Shown here one piece after another: positions 20,129-28,457 of a DNA stretch of 64,000 bases (positions are counted from its first letter, which is position 1; every line of letters begins with the position of its first letter). Made by a program: the position numbers and the translations under genes. Location: positions 60,561 to 124,560 of the forward strand of contig CAYLLB010000010.1 of assembly GCA_964384215.1 (NCBI GenBank). Reading direction: 5' to 3'. The DNA comes from JAJFUV01 sp964384215. Its GTDB lineage: Bacteria > Acidobacteriota > Terriglobia > Bryobacterales > Bryobacteraceae. Below the pieces are notes generated by a model, which had not been told where the DNA came from, did not search any database, and saw only the letters and a program-made list of their open reading frames with translations.

Positions 20129-22480
20129 CTAGAGCGTGTTTCTTCCGGGGCTTAGCGGAAGCCTGATCCCGCGCCAGACGAACTCGCCGGAGATTCCCGG
20201 TGGGAGCGTGATCTCGCCGGCCGGCTTGCCGTCGCGCATCTCCAGGCGCACGGTGATTTCACCCGCCGGATGCGGCACCGTGCCGGAAACGCGCGTAAGC
20301 TTGCCGAGGTGCGGCCGCACGACAACCTTCTTCCAGCCGGGCGAGGCCGAATCCACGCCCAGCACCGTGCGCAGCAGTTCGATGTTGGGGCTGGATCCCC
20401 AGGCATGGCACTCCGAGCGCACGCGCGGGCCGGACCATTCGGCCCAGGTAGTTGAGCCCTGCGCGATCATCTCTCGCCAGGTGTCGAGCATGTCGACGTA
20501 ACGGTCGCCCAATCCGGTCTCGCGCATGGCGAGGTGCAGGTAGTAACGGAAGTAGATGGTCGCTTGCGAGAGGCTTTTGTCGGCAAGCGAACGCCTGATG
20601 ATCCGCCGCGCATCGTCACCGGTCTTCACGTGCGCCAGCACGGCAAGCGCGTTGGTGTGCTGCGAAAAGTCGCGCTTATCTGGCGTGTCGGCAAACAGAC
20701 CGCGTGCCGGGTCCCAGTAAAGGTCCACAATGGCGTGACTGAGCCGCTCCGCCTCGTCCTGGTACACTGTGGCCAGCGCCGGCAACCCGTGTGCCCGCTC
20801 CATTGCCGCGGCCCACTGGTAGGCCAGCAGCAGTTGCAGATCCAGTGGCGCGGAAGAGCCTTCCTCGCCAGCGGGCGGCACCCCGCTTTTCCATGCGGGG
20901 ACCCAATCGACGAAATTCCACCAGGGCATACGGCCAAGCGAGCCGTTGACTTTCTGATAACGCGCGAAGAAAGCCAGCACGCTTCGCACACCGGGCAGCA
21001 TCTGGCGGACGAAGGCTGGATCGTCCGCGTACATCCAGTAGTCGTGGAGCATTCCAATCCACCACAGCGAGAATGGCGGGATGTACTGCTGCAGCGCCGA
21101 AGGCGCCCGGCTGAAAGTGGCTCCTTCGGAGGTGCGCGAGCTGTCCAGTTGCTCAATGGCGTTGCGCATCAGGCGCGTGTCGCCGGTCATGTAGACGCTC
21201 ACCATGGCCTGGATGCGCGTATCGCCGGCGTACTGCAACTGCTCGTAGTACGGGCAATCCATGTAGCTCTCGTGCGCGCACAGCCGCGCGGTTCGCCAAC
21301 CGATGTCGAGGATCTTCGCCAACTCCGCGGAATCGGATTCGAAGCGGGCACGACGCTGGAACGGATAACCCGTATAGACACCTCGCAGGTCCTCAATAGT
21401 AAGAGGCGCATCGCGCGTCTCGATTTCCATTTCGATATAGCGGAAGGTGCGCCAGTGCAGGGTGCGGAACTGACGGCGCCCGCCGTCGGCCGTGAACACG
21501 TCCTGGTTACCTAACACGACGAGCCCGTCCACCGTGTCGCGATGCGCCTTCTCGCGCGGCTTGCCGGGCTTCCACATGGCCTCGGCATACCGTAGGGAAA
21601 CGGTTGCGCCCTTACCGCCGCTCACAGTCAACTCCGGAAACGCCGTCGTAAGATGATTCTGATCGAGCAGAATCTTCGCCCGCGCACGCGCCGGAATCTT
21701 GAAGGGCGCCGCACGGCGCGGGAACTCGGCGGGCGGTGTCACGCCTGCGCTGCGGCGTACACGGGAAAGCCGCTCAGGCGTCTCCTCCATGAAAGGAATG
21801 GAGCGCGGCACCAGCATCCAGGGCGCCGGCGAGTCCTGCGCATAGCGCCCCGCCGCGGTCTTGCCTGCTTCGGCGGGTGCCCAGGATTGGTCGTCGAAAT
21901 CCGGCTTCTCCCACCCCCATGGATAAAGAGCCGCGTCAATGCGCTCACCGGGAGGCGCGGCGTAATATCCCGTGGCGTGCTCCGGAGCGAGCGGGTTCGC
22001 TGCGTAGGCCGTGTTCCGGGCGCACCGCCACTGCGCATCCGTGTTCACGACCTGTTCGAGTTGGCCCGCTCCCTGCAACAGAAAGCCGGTCTGGCTGGAG
22101 ATCTGCGCCACCGCCGCGTACGGGCCGTCGTTCCAGACGATTGCCGCCAGCACATTCCGGCCTGCCGCCAGGTGGGGCGCGAGGTCCACCGTCTCGAACC
22201 GCCAGTGTTTCAGATCGCCGCGCGCCGGCCCCCAAGCCACGCGGACACCGTTCGCGTAAAGCTGATACCGGTTGTCGCCGCTCACGTGGACGACGAAGGA
22301 CGCCGGCTTGGCGTCGAGCGTGAACGCGCGCCGGAAATGATACACGCCGTATTCGGAGGCAGGCGCGCCCGGCACGCGTATCCAGCGCGCCTTCCAGTTC
22401 GAGCGGATCAGGTCAGAACCGGCAGCGGCGCTCATGGCCGATGCCAGGACGAGCGATAAACAGCATTGTCTCCACAACAT
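20129..22480 (-). CDS. Alpha-L-rhamnosidase (GH78-like)
   Basis: A 783-residue secreted protein from ATG 22480 with a Sec signal peptide (CLSLVLASAMSAAAGS). An N-terminal carbohydrate-binding beta domain begins WKARWIRVPGAPASEYGVYHFRRAF and contains NRYQLYANGVRVAWGPARGD. The (alpha/alpha)6 catalytic domain (about 380-690) contains the family-typical MDCPYYEQLQYAGDTRIQA, in which the acidic residues sit near the active site, and later TWAEWSGPRVRSECHAWGSS. A C-terminal beta-sandwich ends the protein. It should release terminal L-rhamnose from pectin side chains or glycosides. It lies upstream of padR on the same strand but is separated by the operator. Confidence 0.85.
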   Translation of the reverse strand: MLWRQCCLSLVLASAMSAAAGSDLIRSNWKARWIRVPGAPASEYGVYHFRRAFTLDAKPASFVVHVSGDNRYQLYANGVRVAWGPARGDLKHWRFETVDLAPHLAAGRNVLAAIVWNDGPYAAVAQISSQTGFLLQGAGQLEQVVNTDAQWRCARNTAYAANPLAPEHATGYYAAPPGERIDAALYPWGWEKPDFDDQSWAPAEAGKTAAGRYAQDSPAPWMLVPRSIPFMEETPERLSRVRRSAGVTPPAEFPRRAAPFKIPARARAKILLDQNHLTTAFPELTVSGGKGATVSLRYAEAMWKPGKPREKAHRDTVDGLVVLGNQDVFTADGGRRQFRTLHWRTFRYIEMEIETRDAPLTIEDLRGVYTGYPFQRRARFESDSAELAKILDIGWRTARLCAHESYMDCPYYEQLQYAGDTRIQAMVSVYMTGDTRLMRNAIEQLDSSRTSEGATFSRAPSALQQYIPPFSLWWIGMLHDYWMYADDPAFVRQMLPGVRSVLAFFARYQKVNGSLGRMPWWNFVDWVPAWKSGVPPAGEEGSSAPLDLQLLLAYQWAAAMERAHGLPALATVYQDEAERLSHAIVDLYWDPARGLFADTPDKRDFSQHTNALAVLAHVKTGDDARRIIRRSLADKSLSQATIYFRYYLHLAMRETGLGDRYVDMLDTWREMIAQGSTTWAEWSGPRVRSECHAWGSSPNIELLRTVLGVDSASPGWKKVVVRPHLGKLTRVSGTVPHPAGEITVRLEMRDGKPAGEITLPPGISGEFVWRGIRLPLSPGRNTL

Positions 22481-22506
22481 CACGAACGCGACTCCCTGCG
22501 CGATTC

Positions 22507-23916
22507 TCAGACGGGTTTGCGCGCCACCGCCACCAGCGTCAGTCCGGGCCAGGGCAGCAGCGGGTCAACCAGTCTCAAAAACCACACGGTCTTATCGAAG
22601 ATTTTGAGTGTGACTTTGTTGATCTTCTTGCGATGCAACAGGCGGCCGTACAGCGCCCACGCGGGCACTCCGGCGCGGTTCAGTTGGTAGAATTTCTCGA
22701 TTTTGAAACCGGCGTTCTCGAGCAACTCACGCAACTCGCGGCGCGAAAACCGCCGCTGGTGGCCGAGCGTACGGTCGACGCTGCCGAACAACCAGCGGCC
22801 CTGCGGCACCAAGGCGAGCAGCGTGCCGCCCGGTTGCAGAACTCCATGCAGCGAACGGAGCGTCGAGGCCGGATCGTCCAGATACTCGAGCACATTCACC
22901 GAAAGCGCCGTGTCGAAGGCGCTTTGCATCTCGCTGTAGCCGGCGGGCTCCGCCGGATCGAGCCGCCGCACTTCGACGTTCGGCGTCCGCAGGAAACGAT
23001 TGCTCAGCGCGTGCAGGTAGAGCGGATCCTTTTCGGTGGCGACATAGCGGAGCCGCCGCCCCATCAGCCGCGCGCTGAGGTGCCCAATGCCGGCGCCGAT
23101 CTCAAGAATGCTGTCCCCAACATGCTTGCGTAACAGTTTCGCGAGCCAGTTCAGGTATTGCGGCGTGCCGGTGAGATTGTTCAGCAACCCTCGTCCGTAA
23201 GGCTCGGTATACAGGTCGTCTACGGCCCAGAAGTAGAGGATGACCGCCAACGCCTTGAGCCCGTCCTTCCAACCGATTTTCTTGCCTTCCTCAAAGGTGC
23301 GCCCGTGGTAGCTGATCGGCACCTCGTAAACACGGAATTTGCGCTTGGCGCACTTCATCACGATCTCAGGCTCGAAGCCGAAGCGGTTGCTGCGGATCGG
23401 CACGCTCTTGAGCAGGTCCGTGCGGAAGACCTTATAACAAGTCTCCATATCCGTCAGGTTCAGGTTCGAGAACATGTTGGAGGTCAGCGTGAGGAGCTTG
23501 TTAATCATCGAGTGCCAGAACAGCAGCACCCGCCTCTGTTCACCGGCGAGGTAACGCGAACCGAAAACAGCATCGGCGCGGCCGTCGAGCATGGGACGAA
23601 GCAGGTGGGGGTACTCGCTGGGATCGTACTCGAGGTCGGCATCCTGGACCAGGGCGAAATCGCCGGTCGCATGCTGGATAGCCGTGCGCACCGCCGCTCC
23701 TTTGCCCTGGTTCACCTCGTGGCGGAACAGCCGGATGGCCGGTTCGTTCGCGGCCAGACGTTGGAGGATCGCCCAGGTACCGTCGGTTGAGCAGTCGTCT
23801 ACGATGACCAGTTCGCGGTCCATGTTCTCGGGCAGAGGCGCGGCAAGCACCTGTGCCAGGCTCCGTTCGACTACTACTCGCTCGTTGTAGACGGGGATCA
23901 GGATTGAGAGCTTCAC
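22507..23916 (-). CDS. GT2 glycosyltransferase fused to a class I methyltransferase
   Basis: A 469-residue protein from GTG 23916. Residues about 1-230 form a GT-A glycosyltransferase of the dolichyl-phosphate-mannose-synthase type, with SILIPVYNER, IVDDCSTDGT, the DxD-like ALVQDADLEYDP and the segment ETCYKVFRTDLLK. Residues about 260-400 form a SAM-dependent methyltransferase with motif I ILEIGAGIGHLSARL, then VATEKD and LSVNVLEYLDDP. A C-terminal region includes a hydrophobic tail (VDPLLPWPGLTLVAVA). The glycosyltransferase half probably transfers a sugar to a lipid carrier. The methyltransferase half could modify the same glycan or lipid. No multi-pass membrane segment is present. Confidence 0.85.
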   Translation of the reverse strand: MKLSILIPVYNERVVVERSLAQVLAAPLPENMDRELVIVDDCSTDGTWAILQRLAANEPAIRLFRHEVNQGKGAAVRTAIQHATGDFALVQDADLEYDPSEYPHLLRPMLDGRADAVFGSRYLAGEQRRVLLFWHSMINKLLTLTSNMFSNLNLTDMETCYKVFRTDLLKSVPIRSNRFGFEPEIVMKCAKRKFRVYEVPISYHGRTFEEGKKIGWKDGLKALAVILYFWAVDDLYTEPYGRGLLNNLTGTPQYLNWLAKLLRKHVGDSILEIGAGIGHLSARLMGRRLRYVATEKDPLYLHALSNRFLRTPNVEVRRLDPAEPAGYSEMQSAFDTALSVNVLEYLDDPASTLRSLHGVLQPGGTLLALVPQGRWLFGSVDRTLGHQRRFSRRELRELLENAGFKIEKFYQLNRAGVPAWALYGRLLHRKKINKVTLKIFDKTVWFLRLVDPLLPWPGLTLVAVARKPV

Positions 23917-23929
23917 GGTTCTTCCTCAG

Positions 23930-23935
23930 TATAAT
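23930..23935 (+). promoter_or_regulatory. Candidate -10 box for the sialidase gene
   Basis: TATAAT lies 31 bases upstream of the sialidase ATG, in the 50-base divergent gap after the glycosyltransferase gene, and AGGGAG (23954-23959) is a suitable ribosome-binding site. A -35 box at the usual spacing is not obvious; TTGAGA at 23904 is 20 bases away. Confidence 0.4.
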
Positions 23936-23966
23936 GAACGCGGGCAGAGAACTAGGGAGCTCTTTC

Positions 23967-25118
23967 ATGCTGATCTCACGGAATACGTTCCTCGAGGCCG
24001 CCGCGGGCGCATCGCTGTCCATATCCGGCGCCGCCGTCCCGCGTTCTTACAAGAGGCTAAAGGACCTGATCATCTACAACGATCCTAACTTCTACAGCGC
24101 GTTCCCGTCGATCGTCCGCCGCCCCAGCGGCGAACTGATCGTAGCCTTCCGGCGCGCACCGGACCGCCGCCGGGTGGGAGGAAAAGGTTACACACACACC
24201 GACCCGAACAGCAACCTGGTTCTGGTGCGCTCGCGCGACAACGGCGAAAACTGGACCAAGGATCCTGAGTTGATCCACGCGCACCCCGAGGGCGGTTCGC
24301 AGGATCCCTGCATGGTTCAGCTTCGCGACGGCACACTCGTCTGCGCCAGCTACGCCTGGTACTGGATGCCGCCCAGCGCCCAGATGCCCGAGAACGGCCA
24401 CGCCCCGTACAGGTTCCTCGGCGGCTACATCGTGCGATCCATCGACGGTGGCAAACGCTGGCAAGGCCCATACGTTCCGCCCCCGGTGCCGGGCCGGAAC
24501 CTGAAGGACGCCTTCGGGCAACCTCTGCCGGCTTACAACCGCGGCGCCATGTGCCAGGGGCGCGACGGACGGCTTTACTGGGTGGTGGCGTACGGATGGG
24601 AGAAGATGTACCCGTCGGATCTACACCTGCTGATCTCGTCCGATGGCGGGAAGACGTGGAAGTACTCTTGCCGGGTTGCGTGGGACGACAAGGTTGAATT
24701 CAACGAGACTTCTCTCTATGAAACGCCCAAAGGCGACCTGGTGGCCTTCATCCGCACCGCGAAATTCGACGATCACACGGTGATAGCACGGTCGACCGAC
24801 GGCGGAAAGAGCTTCGAGCGCTGGCAGGACGCGGGCTTTCAGGGTCACCCGCATCACGCGCTGCGTCTGCCGGATAACCGCGTCTGGCTCGTGTACGGCT
24901 ACCGTCACAAACCGTACGGCATCCGCGCGCGCATCCTGGATCCTGAGTGCACCAACGCCGCCACAGCGCCTGAAATCGTGCTGCGCGAGGACGGCGGATC
25001 AGGCGACATCGGCTATCCCTGGAGCACGTTACTCGCGGGCGGCCGCGTCCTGTCCGTCTACTATTTCAATACCGATCCCGACGGCCCGCGCTGGATCGCG
25101 GGCACGATCTGCGGTTGA
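23967..25118 (+). CDS. Sialidase/neuraminidase-like BNR-repeat protein
   Basis: A 383-residue protein from ATG 23967 with AGGGAG upstream. The leader (LISRNTFLEAAAGASLSISGAA) is Tat/Sec-like. The six-bladed propeller shows BNR Asp-box motifs: SRDNGENW, SIDGGKRW, SSDGGKTW and STDGGKSF. An early FRRAPDRRR segment is rich in Arg, as expected for a carboxylate-binding triad. Family membership is secure but not the substrate: such proteins in soil bacteria often act on glycans other than sialic acid. A decayed paralogue follows immediately downstream. Confidence 0.85.
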   Translation: MLISRNTFLEAAAGASLSISGAAVPRSYKRLKDLIIYNDPNFYSAFPSIVRRPSGELIVAFRRAPDRRRVGGKGYTHTDPNSNLVLVRSRDNGENWTKDPELIHAHPEGGSQDPCMVQLRDGTLVCASYAWYWMPPSAQMPENGHAPYRFLGGYIVRSIDGGKRWQGPYVPPPVPGRNLKDAFGQPLPAYNRGAMCQGRDGRLYWVVAYGWEKMYPSDLHLLISSDGGKTWKYSCRVAWDDKVEFNETSLYETPKGDLVAFIRTAKFDDHTVIARSTDGGKSFERWQDAGFQGHPHHALRLPDNRVWLVYGYRHKPYGIRARILDPECTNAATAPEIVLREDGGSGDIGYPWSTLLAGGRVLSVYYFNTDPDGPRWIAGTICG

Positions 25119-25120
25119 GG

Positions 25121-25687
25121 ATGTTATGCATGAATGAACGGAAATGGAGCCGCCGGGGATTCTGCGCCTCGGCCGCCGCATCCTTGGCGCCACGAACCGA
25201 CGCATCCGGTCCGGTTCTCAAGATCGCAGCGAAGGGAATCGTGCACGACGCGTCCACGGCAGCTATCGCCGGCGCCTGCCGCTGCAACAACGGTGATCTG
25301 TTGGCAGCGTTCAATACCGGCGGCGATTTGAGCGCGGGATAGCGCACCGGCCTCGTGGTGGAGTTGCCGGATCGCACCCTGCTATTGCCGCTTGGGGGCG
25401 CCTACGACCGTCGCGGCGCGTGGGCTTGCGGCCTGGTGAAATCCACCGACAACGGAGAGACCTGGGGCAACTACAGGCGCATCGTACAGGGAAAGAGCGA
25501 CGAGACGCCGATCATCCTGCTCCCGGACGCCCGCGTGCTCCCGCGGATTCGCGGTCATTCCGACGACCCAAGCCGCCCGTTCCACGTGTCGCATTCCTCC
25601 GACGGGCGTATCCTGGTCACGTTCCACAATGCTGCGCCCAGGGTGTACGTGGCCTACAACGTATTGGAAGAAATCTCAGCGGGCTAG
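25121..25687 (+). pseudogene. Degenerate sialidase/BNR-repeat protein with in-frame stop
   Basis: One reading frame runs from ATG 25121 (or 25130) to 25687 but is interrupted by TAG at 25340-25342. Before the stop there is a Tat-like leader (KWSRRGFCASAAASLAP) and a propeller-type start (IAAKGIVHDAS...NNGDLLAAFNTGGD). After it, LVVELPDRTLLLPLGGAYD, an Asp-box STDNGETW and SSDGRILVTFHNAAP continue in the same frame. The total of about 188 codons is roughly half a normal sialidase, so middle blades are also missing. It is most simply a decayed duplicate of the upstream gene. A base-call error could explain the stop but not the lost length. Confidence 0.7.
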
Positions 25688-27675
25688 CTCCCCGCAATGC
25701 GCACCGTCCAGGCGGCGGTGCGCGCCGGGCGATCGGCAACCAGCAGAATCCGGTACAGGCGGTCGCCCCAAACGCTCTTCAGATGCCCATCGGTGATGGT
25801 GACTTCTTCCACCTTGGGTGTGAGCCTGCCGCCTTCAAACAGTACGCGCGCCTTGCCGAAACCCGCCTGCAGGCCGTCCAGTTCCAGTTCGCCGGGCGAT
25901 GCGACGCGCACGCTGCAGGGCGTCATCAGCGTCAACGTGATCTGTGCTGCGTCCCGCTTGAGCTGGCAGGCATCCGTGATCGAGATCTCGTTCTTCTCGC
26001 GGTCCAGCCGCATCCTGCGCCGCCAGGATTCCACGCCCGCCTCCGCCGGATAGGTTTTAGCGATATCCATGCTCAGTTCCGCACCGCGAGCGTCCGTGCG
26101 GTAGCGCACGTCGCGCGCCTCGAACTCGCGTCCATCGTGCTGCATGACGCCGTCGATGGTCGGCAGGTTGTGGTAGGCCGACTGCATGGTCCAGATCTCG
26201 TATCGCAGATTGCTGAAGGTTTTGGCGGTGTAAGTCTCCACGCCTACGTCGATGAAGACCGGCTTGCCGTCGTTGTAAACCACGAAGTTGCCCACGTCGT
26301 TATGGTTGTGGCTTTCGGCGTTGTGGCCGCCCTTCGCTGCGATGTATAGCCCATCGGCAGAGCCTTCCTTCACCCGCGCCGCCATCACTTGAATGCCGGA
26401 CAGCCACACATCGCCGATCAGGGGCGCTTGCGGCCGCACGGCGCGCAAAGTCCCGTAGTTGAAGATGGCCGGCAGTTGGCGGCCCAGGCTGTCCCGCCGC
26501 AACTTGCCGCCGCCCAACTCGGACGCACAGAAGGCGCCGAAGGCCTGCAGGCGCTCGTCCTTGATGTGGCGTCCGGCGCGGAACACCAGGTCGCCTGAAG
26601 GCGAGGCGTGCGCGGATGCGTCCGCGAAGTTGATGAACCAATTGCCTGCCACATGGGCGCGCATGATGTAGCGGGCAATCTCGCGGATCAGCGGAACATC
26701 GTAGACGTCGAGCGCGCCGCCGGTCGCCGAATGGAGCAGGTCAAGACAATCGAACAGCGATGCACCCGCGCGCGACCAGTAGCCGGGGCCTTCGTCACAG
26801 CCGCCGTCGTCGTGATAGGGATTGATGAAGTTGTCCAGGCTGCGCAGGATCCGGTAGACCGCCGCGACGCGCCGCTGTTCGTTCGTTTCCATGAGCAGCG
26901 CCGAGGTGAGCCAGTTCGAGTTGATCCACGGGTTCCAGTTGTTCACCGGCCGTGTGCGCGATGCGCTCCACCCCATCCAGCCGAAGTCGTCGCGCTCCAG
27001 GCATGGGGTGAGCATACGGCGGTCCACTTCCGCACGCAGGCGCGGGCGTATGAGCGGCGAGACGGTGTCGAGCCGCGCCCCCAGCAGGTAATCGGTCCAC
27101 GCCAGCAGGCTGGCGGTTTCGGCGGCGAACAGGTCGACGATAGGCTCATTGACATCGGGCAAGCCGCGCCCCGCGCGCTGCACTCCCACGTGCGCCGGCA
27201 CACCCCACCAGGTCTCTTCAAGCGTGAGCCAGATGCCGTTGGCGATCTCGTCGAGGAACCGCCCCTTGGCTTCGACGCACTCTCCGATGACCAGGTCGCC
27301 CAGGCGGTTGCGGCGGGCGCTGCGCACACTCTCGAATCGCGAACGATTGCCGTTGCGAGCGAACTCGAGGAAGGAGCTGGCCAGCAGTGAAGGCCACGGC
27401 GCGCCAAGCTGCGCCTCCGCCGAGGCCGCCAATTCCTTGCGCAACCCGGCCGGCAGTCCGTCCCACGCATCACGATCCGCCGAGGTGGGAAACGGCTTCC
27501 ATTTCGGGCGGGCGATCAGGCATCCTCCGAGCCGCCCTTCGGTCCAACCGCCGGACATGATGTTGCGGGGCTTTTCCCCACCAGGCTGTTGGGATGCCAC
27601 CAGATGAGGCGCGGCGAGCGCGGCGCCGGTGGAAGCGAGCCAAGTCCTACGGGTGGTTTTTGGCATGCCTTCCAT
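25684..27675 (-). CDS. Heparinase II/III-like polysaccharide lyase
   Basis: A protein of about 663 residues from ATG 27675 (27666 is an alternative). The leader is Tat-like (KTTRRTWLASTGAALAAPHL). An (alpha/alpha) toroid domain (about 60-380) carries NNWNPWINSNWL and YHDDGGCDEGPGYW. The beta-sandwich domain contains AESHNHNDVGNFVVY, the conserved His-Asn-His-Asn-Asp motif of the heparinase II/III family, with catalytic His and Tyr candidates. The family cleaves uronic-acid-containing polysaccharides by beta-elimination; here the substrate is unknown. It converges with the sialidase pseudogene, overlapping it by 4 bases. Confidence 0.8.
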   Translation of the reverse strand: MEGMPKTTRRTWLASTGAALAAPHLVASQQPGGEKPRNIMSGGWTEGRLGGCLIARPKWKPFPTSADRDAWDGLPAGLRKELAASAEAQLGAPWPSLLASSFLEFARNGNRSRFESVRSARRNRLGDLVIGECVEAKGRFLDEIANGIWLTLEETWWGVPAHVGVQRAGRGLPDVNEPIVDLFAAETASLLAWTDYLLGARLDTVSPLIRPRLRAEVDRRMLTPCLERDDFGWMGWSASRTRPVNNWNPWINSNWLTSALLMETNEQRRVAAVYRILRSLDNFINPYHDDGGCDEGPGYWSRAGASLFDCLDLLHSATGGALDVYDVPLIREIARYIMRAHVAGNWFINFADASAHASPSGDLVFRAGRHIKDERLQAFGAFCASELGGGKLRRDSLGRQLPAIFNYGTLRAVRPQAPLIGDVWLSGIQVMAARVKEGSADGLYIAAKGGHNAESHNHNDVGNFVVYNDGKPVFIDVGVETYTAKTFSNLRYEIWTMQSAYHNLPTIDGVMQHDGREFEARDVRYRTDARGAELSMDIAKTYPAEAGVESWRRRMRLDREKNEISITDACQLKRDAAQITLTLMTPCSVRVASPGELELDGLQAGFGKARVLFEGGRLTPKVEEVTITDGHLKSVWGDRLYRILLVADRPARTAAWTVRIAGS

Positions 27676-27789
27676 ACTGTCACAACCGGAATGCGGTGTT
27701 GGGGCTACGGTGATAGAGGTCGCGGGAGGCACTTATGGGGCCGAAGCCGTCTTGCGCCCAGACCCGGCAACGTCTAAACTGAAAGTGAT

Positions 27790-27867
27790 CGGGGCGTGGC
27801 TCAGCCTGGCTAGAGCGCCTGGTTCGGGACCAGGAGGCCGGTGGTTCAAATCCACTCGCCCCGACCA
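27790..27867 (+). tRNA. tRNA-Pro (CGG anticodon)
   Basis: The 78-nt sequence folds as a full cloverleaf. The acceptor stem CGGGGCG pairs with CGCCCCG. The D-arm contains GCTCAGCCTGGCTAGAGC. The anticodon arm is CCTGG-TTCGGGA-CCAGG with anticodon CGG, and the T-arm contains GGTTCAAATCC. The discriminator A is followed by an encoded CCA (27865-27867). The CGG anticodon reads the proline codon CCG, common in this high-GC DNA. Confidence 0.96.
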
Positions 27868-27908
27868 TTCCTCAGATATTCCTGCCGCTTCCGTGATAAA
27901 CTGCCCTC

Positions 27909-28457
27909 TTGCGACTGCCGGCAGCGGTTCCTATCCTGACCACAACTCTGCTTCTGGCGTACGGGTGCGCGCGTTATCCCGCGGCCTATTCGCCCCCGCC
28001 GCAGCGGCCTAGCGACTTCGGCCCTGATCCTCCCCTGATCCGTTCGATGAGCGCATTCACCCGGATGGATTCACCCTGGGTTCAGAAGTACTTGGTCAAG
28101 GACATCGATACCTCTCCCGGCCAGGGCCTGCGCTGGACATTCGAGCATCCGGAGATGCGGTTCGTCCTTGAAGATAAGGCGAATCAACGGCTGGTGGTGA
28201 ATTTCATCGTGCACTCCGGAACGTTCAAGGAGACCGGACCGTTCACCGTGGAGTTCCTGGTAAACGGCACCTCTGTCGGGAAGCTGCGCTGCGCCGAGCC
28301 TGAGGAGCACCGGTTCGAGGCTCCCGTGCCGAAGGAATTGCTGGAGAAGGCGCCCGAAACACGCGTGGCGATCCGGGTGGACAAATACTGGATTGCGCCG
28401 ACCGACCACGCCAAGCTCGGGATTCTGCTCGTAGACGCGGGGTTCTTCGCACGGTGA
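27909..28457 (+). CDS. Putative lipoprotein of unknown function
   Basis: A 182-residue protein starting at TTG 27909, with a lipoprotein signal LTTTLLLAYGC (lipobox ending in Cys near 20). The rest is a beta-rich domain without a motif I recognise, with segments WTFEHPEMRFVL and PFTVEFLVNGTSVG that resemble an immunoglobulin-like or carbohydrate-binding sandwich. Its stop overlaps the GTG start of the large membrane protein by 4 bases, so the two are probably translated together and may act together at the membrane. Confidence 0.65.
   Translation: MRLPAAVPILTTTLLLAYGCARYPAAYSPPPQRPSDFGPDPPLIRSMSAFTRMDSPWVQKYLVKDIDTSPGQGLRWTFEHPEMRFVLEDKANQRLVVNFIVHSGTFKETGPFTVEFLVNGTSVGKLRCAEPEEHRFEAPVPKELLEKAPETRVAIRVDKYWIAPTDHAKLGILLVDAGFFAR

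Noticed and set aside
25340..25342. TAG as a recoded (pyrrolysine) codon
   Set aside because: No pyrrolysine genes are seen, and the protein has also lost blades, so decay is simpler.
27680..27868. Minus-strand small protein (GASGFEPPASWSRTRR...)
   Set aside because: This is the familiar false translation of the antisense strand of a tRNA gene; it covers tRNA-Pro.
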